A DNA stretch of 11,860 nucleotides, from the NCBI GenBank assembly GCA_047639475.1, contig JBLIOD010000071.1, forward strand, positions 1-11,860. Reading direction: 5' to 3'. Both the position numbers and the translations under genes were made by a program. Below are positions 6,109-11,860 of the stretch, in pieces. This DNA is from JAAELZ01 sp047639475. GTDB lineage: Bacteria; Pseudomonadota; Gammaproteobacteria; Arenicellales; Poriferihabitantaceae. The notes beneath the pieces were generated by a model. The model was not told the origin of the DNA. It did not search any database and worked only from the letters and a program-made list of their open reading frames with translations. The stretch's first letter is position 1. Each line of letters starts with the position of its first letter.

Positions 6109-7170
6109 ATGGCCACTGCCTATCACCTAATGCGTCAGCATCAAAACAAGGATGCTACGAAACGACTTATTGACCTGCGTAGCGATACTGTAACGCTGCC
6201 CAGTGCGGAGATGAAAGAATGGATGATGTCGGCGCCCTTAGGCGATGATGTGTATGGTGAAGATCAAACGATCAATCTCCTTGAGCAAACGGTTGCGCAA
6301 AAGCTGGGAAAAGAAGCGGGCTTGTTTGTTAGCAGCGGTACGCAAAGCAATTTGCTGGCAATGTTAAGTCATTGCGGTAGGGGAGAAGAGTATCTGGTAG
6401 GTGATCAATATCATATTTACGTTGATGAGGCTGGAGGGCCAGCGGTGTTAGGATCGCTCGTTTCTTGTGTATTGGAAACAAATGAACTGGGTGCGCTTGC
6501 TCCAGAGCAAATACGTAACGCCATCAAAGAAGATGACCCACACTACGCAATTACGCGCTTACTGTGTTTGGAAAATACCGTAGGAGGAGTCGCGCAAAGT
6601 GTGGAGTCTTTGCGACAACTGACCGCAACGGCTAAAGAGGGCGGCTTGCTTTGTCACTTGGATGGTGCTCGGCTAATGAATGCAGCCGTTGCCTTGGGGG
6701 TCGAAGCTAGCAAAATAGCCGATTCATTTGATAGCGTGTGTATGTGTTTATCAAAAGGGTTAGGGGCGCCTGTTGGGTCGGTGTTGTCAGGTTCAAAAGA
6801 TTTTATAAATCGTGCAAGGCGCAATCGTAAATTGGTAGGCGGTGGTATGCGTCAAGCTGGAATATTAGCTGCAGCTGGCTTATATGCGCTTGAGCACAAT
6901 ATAGCGCGTTTAGCGCAAGATCATGCGAAGGCTGCTCAGTTAGCAGAAAGCTTGGCTGACATTGAGCAACTAAAAGTGACGCAACATACTAACATGGTCT
7001 TTATTGAGCTCAGCATTGACGACCAAATAAGCTTTCTGGAGCACATGGCTAAACACGATATCTTAATTGGGGCACCGGCACCGGTAGCGCGGCTGGTAGC
7101 TCACTTAGATACCACCGAAGCAGACATTGAAAAAGTGGCTATTGTGGTGCGTAAATATTTTCATCACTAG
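6109..7170 (+). CDS. ltaE: Low-specificity L-threonine aldolase (PLP enzyme)
   Basis: This 353-residue protein follows E. coli LtaE closely: IDLRSDTVTLPS at 21-32, LGDDVYGED, SGTQSNLLAMLSHCGRGEEY (76-95), HLDGAR (183-188) and CLSKGLGAPVGS (213-224). Lys216 is the Schiff-base lysine (E. coli Lys197), Asp185 contacts the pyridine nitrogen, and His102 matches the PLP-stacking His83. GGGMRQAGILAAAGLYAL is the usual C-domain signature. The enzyme cleaves L-threonine and L-allo-threonine to glycine and acetaldehyde and accepts other beta-hydroxy amino acids; it is a cytosolic tetramer in the family. It is divergent from the transporter operon, sharing its 172-base regulatory gap. Compared with E. 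coli it has about 19 extra N-terminal residues; starting at Met8 (6130) would leave 12. No Shine-Dalgarno sequence settles the choice. The stop codon lies within a 9-bp hairpin arm. Confidence 0.92.
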   Translation: MATAYHLMRQHQNKDATKRLIDLRSDTVTLPSAEMKEWMMSAPLGDDVYGEDQTINLLEQTVAQKLGKEAGLFVSSGTQSNLLAMLSHCGRGEEYLVGDQYHIYVDEAGGPAVLGSLVSCVLETNELGALAPEQIRNAIKEDDPHYAITRLLCLENTVGGVAQSVESLRQLTATAKEGGLLCHLDGARLMNAAVALGVEASKIADSFDSVCMCLSKGLGAPVGSVLSGSKDFINRARRNRKLVGGGMRQAGILAAAGLYALEHNIARLAQDHAKAAQLAESLADIEQLKVTQHTNMVFIELSIDDQISFLEHMAKHDILIGAPAPVARLVAHLDTTEADIEKVAIVVRKYFHH

Positions 7171-7187
7171 TGTTAGGGCTAGTGATG
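7162..7187. terminator. 9-bp hairpin between convergent genes (probable terminator)
   Basis: CATCACTAG (7162-7170, including the ltaE stop) and CTAGTGATG (7179-7187) pair perfectly around an 8-base loop, with G-T pairs able to extend the stem outward. It sits exactly between two convergent genes, where a shared terminator is expected. The downstream side is GGGGTTATT rather than a T-run, so efficiency is uncertain. On the minus strand the hairpin is followed by A-rich sequence, not T. Confidence 0.5.
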
Positions 7188-7190
7188 GGG

Positions 7191-7595
7191 TTATTGCTGT
7201 TCTTCTCGTCCATTTTCGCCAATGATCGGCATCCATTCTTGTGCAGATTGTGCCCATTTCTCAAACTGTGGTGGCAATTGTGCGCATCGTTTTACCGTGC
7301 CCATTCTAATATTATGCACTTTAGGTCCATCACCAACTGATGTCGCATAAATCGCTGAACCGCAATTTTGACAGAACGCTTGTTCCCGCGGATTGCCGCT
7401 GTCACCCATCTTTATATAAACCTTTGGCGTTCCAGAAAGTAGTTTGAATTGTCCAGGCTCCAGCTGACCAATAGTTCGAAAAGCGGAAGCAGATAAAGCT
7501 TGGCAATCAGTACAGTGACAAATGCCGACCATCTCCGGGGCTATTTCTGCTTGATAAGTTATTTCGCCGCAATGGCAACTTCCGTCAATTTTCAT
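7191..7595 (-). CDS. GFA-family (Mss4-like) zinc-binding protein
   Basis: This is a 134-residue protein of the glutathione-dependent formaldehyde-activating enzyme family. Seven cysteines are in the family pattern: Cys7-x-Cys9, Cys26-x-Cys28-x-x-Cys31 and Cys75-x-x-Cys78, which bind two structural or catalytic zincs in the fold. The founding member, Paracoccus Gfa, was reported to speed glutathione-formaldehyde adduct formation, but most family members have no proven reaction, so this should be read as a fold-level call. The frame is open to 7649, but the ATG at 7595 is chosen because the protein then begins MKIDGSCHCG, as the family does, and does not overlap the methyltransferase gene. It lies 14 bases after that gene and is probably co-transcribed. 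It converges on ltaE. Confidence 0.88.
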   Translation of the reverse strand: MKIDGSCHCGEITYQAEIAPEMVGICHCTDCQALSASAFRTIGQLEPGQFKLLSGTPKVYIKMGDSGNPREQAFCQNCGSAIYATSVGDGPKVHNIRMGTVKRCAQLPPQFEKWAQSAQEWMPIIGENGREEQQ

Positions 7596-7609
7596 AAGTA
7601 TGTGATGAG

Positions 7610-8392
7610 TTAAGACAATGGTTTGCGCCCACGAAAGTGATGCGGGCAAAGTTCGCCGGATTTTAGCACCACCACCATGGCTGTCCAGACATCTATATAG
7701 TCGTTGAGATCTTCCGGACTAAGGAAACGCAAAAATTCAGTTCGTTCATCCCCTTTTAAACGTTTGAGCTCTTGCTGAGCCAAGTCACTATACCAAGGGC
7801 CTCTATTGACAAAGTTTATGTCTTCGAATCCAGCACTTTCCAATGCCTTGGTGTAGCTTTTTGATGACGCCATGCCGAAGCCCAAATCTTCTAATGTAAG
7901 GTAGGTTTGCATTGCTTCGCTGGGCGCGTCCCTGTCAGTTAGCCAGTCAGAAGCTACGAACAATCCAGCGGGCTTTAACAGGCGAAACACGTCAGCGCAG
8001 AGCGACTGTTTATTGGCGATGTGTATGATAGAGTCTTTGCTGAAAACGATATCGAAACTTTCATCTTCTAGTGGTATTGGCCCCGCTGCTACTTGAATAA
8101 TCTCAACTTGTTGTTCAACCTTCAGTTCTTTAGCCGTGCGCATTGCCGCTTCACACACGGGTGACTCGATATCAATGCCTACTACGTGATCTGCACGGAA
8201 GTCTTTGGCTAAACCCGCGGTAATTCCGCCCGAGCCGCAGCCTATATCTAAAATACGTTTTCCCTGTAAGGGTATGCCCTTAAGTACACGAGCAACTTCA
8301 TCTTGTCCACCTGGGGATAAATAGCCTTTTCCCCACATTTGCTCGAGTGTGAGAATCAGTTTGTTATCGTAGTGGTCTGTGTCGTGCGCCAT
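7610..8392 (-). CDS. SAM-dependent methyltransferase, phosphoethanolamine N-methyltransferase-like
   Basis: This 260-residue class I methyltransferase shows motif I ILDIGCGSGG (47-56), an acidic residue after beta-2 (GIDIES, Asp74), and FDIVFSKDSIIHI (113-125) as motif III/IV. The N-terminal YDNKLILTLEQMWGKGYLSPGG and C-terminal GELCPHHFRGRKP resemble phosphoethanolamine and sarcosine/dimethylglycine N-methyltransferases; malarial PMT has the corresponding YISSGG and SRDAILHL elements. A role in methylating a small amine (phosphobase or glycine derivative) for phosphatidylcholine or betaine is therefore plausible but unproven. No membrane segment is seen. It is followed 14 bases on by the GFA-like gene and is divergent from the rhodanese gene across a 94-base gap. 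No clear Shine-Dalgarno sequence precedes the ATG. Confidence 0.85.
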   Translation of the reverse strand: MAHDTDHYDNKLILTLEQMWGKGYLSPGGQDEVARVLKGIPLQGKRILDIGCGSGGITAGLAKDFRADHVVGIDIESPVCEAAMRTAKELKVEQQVEIIQVAAGPIPLEDESFDIVFSKDSIIHIANKQSLCADVFRLLKPAGLFVASDWLTDRDAPSEAMQTYLTLEDLGFGMASSKSYTKALESAGFEDINFVNRGPWYSDLAQQELKRLKGDERTEFLRFLSPEDLNDYIDVWTAMVVVLKSGELCPHHFRGRKPLS

Positions 8393-8486
8393 GATGACTT
8401 TGCTTATTTGCGTTAATGACTTGGTTGACTCTATAGTAGGCTAATAATACCCTCTAACCCTAAAGACATTTTAGTAGGATAAGCCC

Positions 8487-8843
8487 GTGAGTCAAATAAA
8501 GTCTGCAGGTGATTTAATCGCCGAAGCGCAAAAAGAGATCTGCTGTGTAAGTATTGAGCAAGCAAAGAAGTTATATGAAAGCGACTCTGCTGCGGTGATA
8601 GTAGATGTGAGAGACGCCGATGCGGCCGCCACTTCTAAATTAGCTAACTCTGAGAATATCTCGCGCGGCTTACTAGAAATGAAAATAGAAAAACTGTGCG
8701 TCCAATCAGATGCCTTGATATTGACGCATTGCGGTGGGGGCGGGCGTGCTTCTTTAGCGGCGCAGAGCTTGCAAAAAATGGGTTATACCAATGTGCATGC
8801 CATTACCGCCAAGTATGACGATATTAAAGCTGAGTTTGGTTAA
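8487..8843 (+). CDS. Single-domain rhodanese-like sulfurtransferase
   Basis: This 118-residue protein has one rhodanese domain. VIVDVRD (37-43) is the CH2A-type start of the domain, and THCGGGGRASLAAQSL (80-95) is the active loop, with Cys82 as the persulfide-carrying residue. The six-residue CGGGGR loop is the size used for sulfur rather than phosphate substrates. The last ~20 residues hold the usual GYTNVHAITAKYDD. There is no signal peptide, so it is cytoplasmic. The start is GTG at 8487, supported by AGGA at 8476-8479 seven bases upstream. It converges with the moaD-like gene of the AOR unit; a sulfur-relay link to molybdopterin synthesis is possible but only positional. Confidence 0.9.
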   Translation: MSQIKSAGDLIAEAQKEICCVSIEQAKKLYESDSAAVIVDVRDADAAATSKLANSENISRGLLEMKIEKLCVQSDALILTHCGGGGRASLAAQSLQKMGYTNVHAITAKYDDIKAEFG

Positions 8844-8863
8844 GCTTGTTTTATTGAAGGGCG

Positions 8864-9115
8864 TTAGCCGCCTTTGATCGGAGGGAACAAAACCAATTCG
8901 TCGTTTTCTTGTAATATCGTGTGCGCATAGCTTTCAGGATGAAGCTTGTCGCCATTAAGGATCACAAAATAAGGCCGATTGCTGGGCAAGTTAACTGCGG
9001 ATACTGCATCCGAAATTGAGTGCTGTTCTGGCAATGGCATTTCACATAGGCTGTATTGCCCCGCAACCGGGAGGTGTTCTCTCAGGTTGCCGAGCATTTT
9101 CAGGTGATACTGCAC
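8864..9115 (-). CDS. MoaD/ThiS-family sulfur carrier linked to AOR
   Basis: This is an 83-residue ubiquitin-like sulfur carrier. It opens with QYHLKMLGNLREHLP, the usual MoaD first strand and helix, continues with YFVILNGDKL and ends LQENDELVLFPPIKGG. The terminal Gly-Gly is the residue pair that is adenylated and thiocarboxylated so that sulfur can be delivered to precursor Z in molybdopterin synthesis. The frame stays open to 9184, inside the AOR gene, but that extra N-terminus is Arg-rich and unlike MoaD; GTG at 9115, 14 bases after the AOR stop, gives the natural length. No clear Shine-Dalgarno sequence is seen, so translation may be coupled to AOR. MoaD-like genes beside AOR genes are common and probably supply tungstopterin for that enzyme. 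No MoaE is present in the window. Confidence 0.87.
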   Translation of the reverse strand: MQYHLKMLGNLREHLPVAGQYSLCEMPLPEQHSISDAVSAVNLPSNRPYFVILNGDKLHPESYAHTILQENDELVLFPPIKGG

Positions 9116-9129
9116 TGACTGAATACGGT

Positions 9130-10947
9130 TTACAGTGATAGTCGCTCTAGGGTTTCGGGTAGTGGAACGCCATCGGCATCCCAACCACGAGCGGCATAGT
9201 ATTCGGGTAGCATGACATCCAGCTTACAAACCAAGCCCTTTGCCGTTCCCGATGGAGCGGGTTCAGTCAATATACGCTTAGGTAGAGTGTCATCTGCTTT
9301 GGTTAATCCAGCTAGCAAATTGAATTGACGTTCGAGGTTCCAAATTCGCTCACCTGTTTCGCGTAAACGGTCCATTCCCCAGTCACCTTCGCAGGTGATA
9401 TCAATGAGTTCACAATAATCTTCCATCGACCAGCCAGCGCCACCAGGAAAGATGCACAAACCGGTTGAATCGATAAACGAAACATCGTCTTGAGAATCTT
9501 TCACGATTTGTGCTTTGCCTGGCGTTTCAGTGGTTTCGAAGTCGTGACCGTAAGGGTCTGCCCTCAAGTGGCAGGCTCCGCGGTTACTGGTAGCATAAGC
9601 TAAACCCATGCCTTGCATCGAGCGACCGTCATAGGCGGCAAACTCTTGACCTTTAACCGACATAGATAAATCAGGGTGGCCGTATTTCGCCGTGAGTAGC
9701 TTAGAACCCATGGCAACGTCAGCACCAAAGCCTTCGTTACGAGCGGTCATATCGGCTAAAACGCACATGGCTTCTGCTGAACCAAATTTGAGTTCAACGC
9801 CGCCGGTGGTTTCTTTGTCAATGGCACCGATTTCAAATAACTCCATCGCTGCAGCGATAGAGCCGCCTAGAGAAATAGGGTCCATGCCATATTCATTACA
9901 GATAAAGCCTGCGTAAGTGGCTGCGTCCATATCGTCAACGCCGCAAGCAGCGCCCAGTGCATAAGCGGTTTCGTACTCTAAACCACCCGAGGCAATTTGA
10001 TACTGAGGCTTGTCTTTAACCGTAAAATGAGTCGGATCTATTTTACAAATTCGTCCACAGGCAACAGTGCAGCCAAAGCAGGCGCCCGGTCGTATTAAGT
10101 TGGTATGGCCATTTTCATTCGGCGTTTGCATCGCTTCAGCATTAAGTTTATGAGCGCCTTCAAACTGGACATCGCGATTATTGCGTGTTGGAAAGCTGCC
10201 AAAAGTATTGGTAGTGTCCGTCATGGCAATGGTGCCGTCTTTGGTCAAACCGTCTTTGTCATCCATGCGTGCGTTGACCGCGCTGATTTTTTTCATTAAG
10301 TCTCGGCCATCACCTTCAGGCTTAACGCCGACTGAGCCATGTGCTGCAACGGCTTTAAGGTTTTTGGATCCCATTACCGCGCCCACACCTGAACGACCTG
10401 CTGCGCGATGTAAGTCGTTTACCACACAGGCATAACGACATTTATTTTCGCCAGCTTGGCCTATAGAGGCAATCTTTACCGCTGTGCCGATATGTTCTTT
10501 TTGGATCATTGCTTCGGTTTCCCAAACGGTCTTGCCCCATAAGTGACTGGCGTCACGTAACTCAACATGGTCATCTTCTACGTATAAATAGACAGGCTTT
10601 TCAGACTTGCCTTCAATAATGGCCATGTCATAGCCAGAGAGTTTTAGCTCGCCTCCAAACTTCCCGCCCGAATTTGAACAGGCAATGGCCCCTGTTAAAG
10701 CGCCTTTGGTGATGACTGAATAGCGTCCACTGGTGGAGGCGTTGGTGCCCGTCATAGGCCCAGTAGCAAAAATAAGTTTGTTTTCAGGTGACAATGCGTC
10801 GACAGAAGGATCCATTTCTTCCAGCAGATACTTGGTGCCCAAGCCACGTTGACCTAAGTATTGTTGCGCCCATTCCATGTTAAGTGGCTCAATGGTGCAT
10901 TCTGCGGTCGTTAAATTAACTCTTAATATTTTACGTTGCCAAGTCAT
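9130..10947 (-). CDS. Tungsten-type aldehyde:ferredoxin oxidoreductase (AOR family)
   Basis: This 605-residue protein is a full-length AOR-family enzyme, which oxidises aldehydes to carboxylates (or the reverse) at a tungsten or molybdenum bis-pterin centre and passes electrons through a [4Fe-4S] cluster. Cluster ligands are seen as Cys290, Cys293, Cys297 (ACFGCTVACGR) and distal Cys498 in DSTGLCIFPGG. Pterin-binding signatures include RAAGRSGVGAVMGSKNLKA (about 181-199) and GQEFAAYDGRSMQGMGLAYATSNRGACH. The N-terminus WQRKILRVNLTT and RGLGTKYL is standard. ATG at 10947 is chosen because GGAG lies 7 bases upstream; an earlier in-frame GTG at 10959 would sit on top of that ribosome binding site. 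It has its own promoter and is followed by a moaD-like gene. No polyferredoxin (AorA), FAD subunit (AorC) or ferredoxin is encoded nearby, so the electron partner and physiological substrate are unknown. Confidence 0.95.
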   Translation of the reverse strand: MTWQRKILRVNLTTAECTIEPLNMEWAQQYLGQRGLGTKYLLEEMDPSVDALSPENKLIFATGPMTGTNASTSGRYSVITKGALTGAIACSNSGGKFGGELKLSGYDMAIIEGKSEKPVYLYVEDDHVELRDASHLWGKTVWETEAMIQKEHIGTAVKIASIGQAGENKCRYACVVNDLHRAAGRSGVGAVMGSKNLKAVAAHGSVGVKPEGDGRDLMKKISAVNARMDDKDGLTKDGTIAMTDTTNTFGSFPTRNNRDVQFEGAHKLNAEAMQTPNENGHTNLIRPGACFGCTVACGRICKIDPTHFTVKDKPQYQIASGGLEYETAYALGAACGVDDMDAATYAGFICNEYGMDPISLGGSIAAAMELFEIGAIDKETTGGVELKFGSAEAMCVLADMTARNEGFGADVAMGSKLLTAKYGHPDLSMSVKGQEFAAYDGRSMQGMGLAYATSNRGACHLRADPYGHDFETTETPGKAQIVKDSQDDVSFIDSTGLCIFPGGAGWSMEDYCELIDITCEGDWGMDRLRETGERIWNLERQFNLLAGLTKADDTLPKRILTEPAPSGTAKGLVCKLDVMLPEYYAARGWDADGVPLPETLERLSL

Positions 10948-10978
10948 CAGCTTCTCCACATGTCATTATAATAAATTT

Positions 10979-11007
10979 GGTTTGTGCATTTTACGTACAC
11001 GCAAACC
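10979..11007. promoter_or_regulatory. Inverted repeat at the AOR transcription start (candidate operator or leader hairpin)
   Basis: GGTTTGTG (10979-10986) and CGCAAACC (11000-11007) pair over 8 positions with one G-T pair around a 13-base centre that contains the palindrome TACGTA. It begins about 3 bases after the predicted transcription start and lies 32 bases before the AOR start codon. It could be a repressor site or a 5' leader hairpin. Confidence 0.4.
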
Positions 11008-11016
11008 GATGATCAA

Positions 11017-11046
11017 ATTATAGAGGAAATCAGGATTTATTCTCAA
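11017..11046 (-). promoter_or_regulatory. Sigma70-type promoter of the AOR-moaD unit
   Basis: On the minus strand TTGAGA (11041-11046; 4 of 6 consensus bases) is followed after 18 bases by a perfect TATAAT (11017-11022). The predicted start near 11010 gives a leader of about 63 bases to the AOR ATG. This separates AOR-moaD transcription from the fdhD gene upstream. Confidence 0.65.
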
Positions 11047-11094
11047 GGTAAGTTTCTACGAGAGATATAAATGAAATCCACTTTAGAATTAAAG

Positions 11095-11860
11095 TTATAC
11101 GCGTTTGGTGTCAGGTATCGCATCTAATTCAATATTCTGTGCTCCTGTATAGGCCAGAAAGTGACGTCCTTTAGCGCGCGATAGCAAGGTGACGCCTACC
11201 TTTCTGGCCAGGCGCAGTGCCATATGGGTGACGCAAGAACGAGATAGTAATATCGGGATACCCATTTGCGCAACTTTAATCAACATTTCAGATGTTAATC
11301 TACCCGTGGTGCAGAAAACTTTGTTCTCGCCATTAATATTATTCATCGCCATATAACCCGCTATAGCGTCGGCGGCATTGTGTCGGCCAACATTTTCCAC
11401 CAAGCGTAAAATATTTAGGCCGCCACATAATGCGCAACCATGTACTGCACCCGCTTGCGTGTATATTTCTTTATGCTCGTTTAATTTTTAAGTAAGTCAT
11501 AGAGAAAAGATTGTTTTATCTTCATCTGTGGCAGCTTGAGCTTATTCAAGCTGGCCATCATGTCGCCGTACATTGCCCCCTGACCGCAGCCAGTAGTAAC
11601 AGTTTTAGTTTTTCTTCTATACCCTCGACTTTACGTTTAGTAAAGACTCCTACCGAATCTGTTTCCCATTTGACGAGAATAGACTCTACGTCATTGACGT
11701 TCTCAACCAATCTATGATTGAGTAACCAGCCCAAGGTCAGTAACTCGGGTTGGGTGTCGAGTGTCATTACGGTGATTATTTCCCGGTTATCCAAGTGAAT
11801 AGTTAGCGCTCGTTCAGTCGCAACATGTTGTGCAACCGTGCAACCGTGCAACCGTGCAAC
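11095..11860 (-). pseudogene. fdhD: fdhD (formate dehydrogenase cofactor sulfurtransferase), two frameshifts, 5' end outside window
   Basis: FdhD carries sulfur from IscS to the bis-MGD cofactor of formate dehydrogenase. Here its sequence is spread over three frames. The N-terminal part (VATERALTIHLDNREIITVM...LTLGWLLNHRLV) ends in the first frame near 11610. The middle (TVTTGCGQGAMYGDMMASLN...SFLYDLLK) is in the second frame and stops at 11481-11483. The rest (KLNEHKEIYTQAGAVHGCALCGG, LVENVGRHNAADAI, TTGRLTSEMLIK, LLSRSCVTHMA) is in the third frame, to TAA at 11095. Each break is a -1 shift, repaired by adding one A to an A-run: 11603-11613, and the A5 at 11485-11489 (LLKK-LNEH). Key motifs, including TGCGQG and GCALC, survive. 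A pseudogene is the literal reading; homopolymer sequencing error is the main alternative, though a T7 run inside AOR is correctly read. Translation is open through the right edge, so the true start is not visible. A TTG at 11851 is only the first possible codon. Confidence 0.8.
11831..11860. repeat. 8-bp tandem repeat (TGCAACCG, 3.75 copies) at right edge, inside fdhD 5' region
   Basis: TGCAACCG is repeated three times perfectly plus TGCAAC, running to the last base of the window, so the true copy number is unknown. On the minus strand it lies just upstream of the conserved fdhD sequence VATERAL and is open in that frame, where three units encode VARLHGCT. Since 8 is not a multiple of 3, each gain or loss of a unit would change the reading frame of whatever lies upstream. 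Confidence 0.85.

Noticed and set aside
7596..7649. 18-residue N-terminal extension of the GFA-family protein
   Set aside because: It overlaps the methyltransferase gene and is unlike the family, which begins close to the first Cys-x-Cys; ATG at 7595 is preferred.
8860..8872. GGCG/CGCC mini-hairpin at the moaD stop as terminator
   Set aside because: Only four base pairs and no T-run on the moaD side; too weak to call.
9116..9184. Longer MoaD-like protein starting inside the AOR gene
   Set aside because: The added residues are Arg-rich and unrelated to MoaD; GTG at 9115 gives the standard length.
10948..11094. Possible Moco/Tuco riboswitch upstream of the AOR gene
   Set aside because: The predicted leader is only about 63 bases with one small hairpin, too short for the known molybdenum-cofactor RNA motif.
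11080..11095. ACTTTA/TAAAGT inverted repeat at the fdhD stop
   Set aside because: Stem is nearly all A-T with six pairs and no proper tail; likely chance in AT-rich sequence.
11481..11489. Programmed -1 ribosomal frameshift in fdhD
   Set aside because: The zero-frame codons CTT AAA AAT do not form an X-XXY-YYZ slippery heptamer, no downstream stimulator is evident, and a second shift would also be needed.

Overview
The window looks like a piece of a gammaproteobacterial chromosome, probably from a free-living aquatic or marine species. This is inferred from the 3' end of a gammaproteobacterial-type 5S rRNA at the left edge, a threonine aldolase very close to E. coli LtaE, moderate GC, and a general catabolic gene set. 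No species can be named. The left edge lies inside an rRNA operon and the right edge inside an 8-bp tandem repeat, so the window may be a complete assembly contig broken at two repeats.

Layout. (1) 1-430: 3' end of 5S rRNA, its intrinsic terminator, then a 5'-truncated TPR-protein remnant. (2) 550-5936, minus strand: a six-gene operon read ATPase, periplasmic binding protein, two permeases (a complete HisJQMP-type polar amino acid importer), M14-type zinc deacylase, FAD-dependent amine/amino-acid oxidase. Stem-loops sit after the binding-protein gene and at the transporter/enzyme boundary, which suggests graded expression. (3) 5937-6108: divergent regulatory region with a perfect 8+5+8 inverted repeat next to a candidate operon promoter. 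(4) 6109-7170, plus strand: ltaE-type threonine aldolase. Regions 2-4 read together as an uptake-and-breakdown module for an unidentified, possibly acylated, amino acid.

(5) 7191-8392, minus strand: a phosphoethanolamine-methyltransferase-like SAM enzyme followed by a seven-cysteine GFA/Mss4-like zinc protein. (6) 8487-8843, plus strand: a single-domain rhodanese, divergent from the methyltransferase. (7) 8864-10947, minus strand: a tungsten-type aldehyde:ferredoxin oxidoreductase (AOR) followed by its own MoaD-like sulfur carrier, with a good sigma70-type promoter and an inverted repeat in the leader. (8) 11095-11860, minus strand: fdhD, broken by two single-base frameshifts in A5 runs, its 5' end running into an 8-bp tandem repeat at the window edge. 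Regions 7-8 are a pterin-metalloenzyme neighbourhood: AOR needs molybdopterin, MoaD supplies the dithiolene sulfur, and FdhD normally sulfurates formate dehydrogenase cofactor.

Nothing here is a clear new defence or mobile system. The most noteworthy items are the uncharacterised transporter-deacylase-oxidase operon with its RNA hairpins, the AOR-MoaD pair lacking an obvious electron-transfer partner, and the doubly frameshifted fdhD with an adjacent 8-bp repeat.
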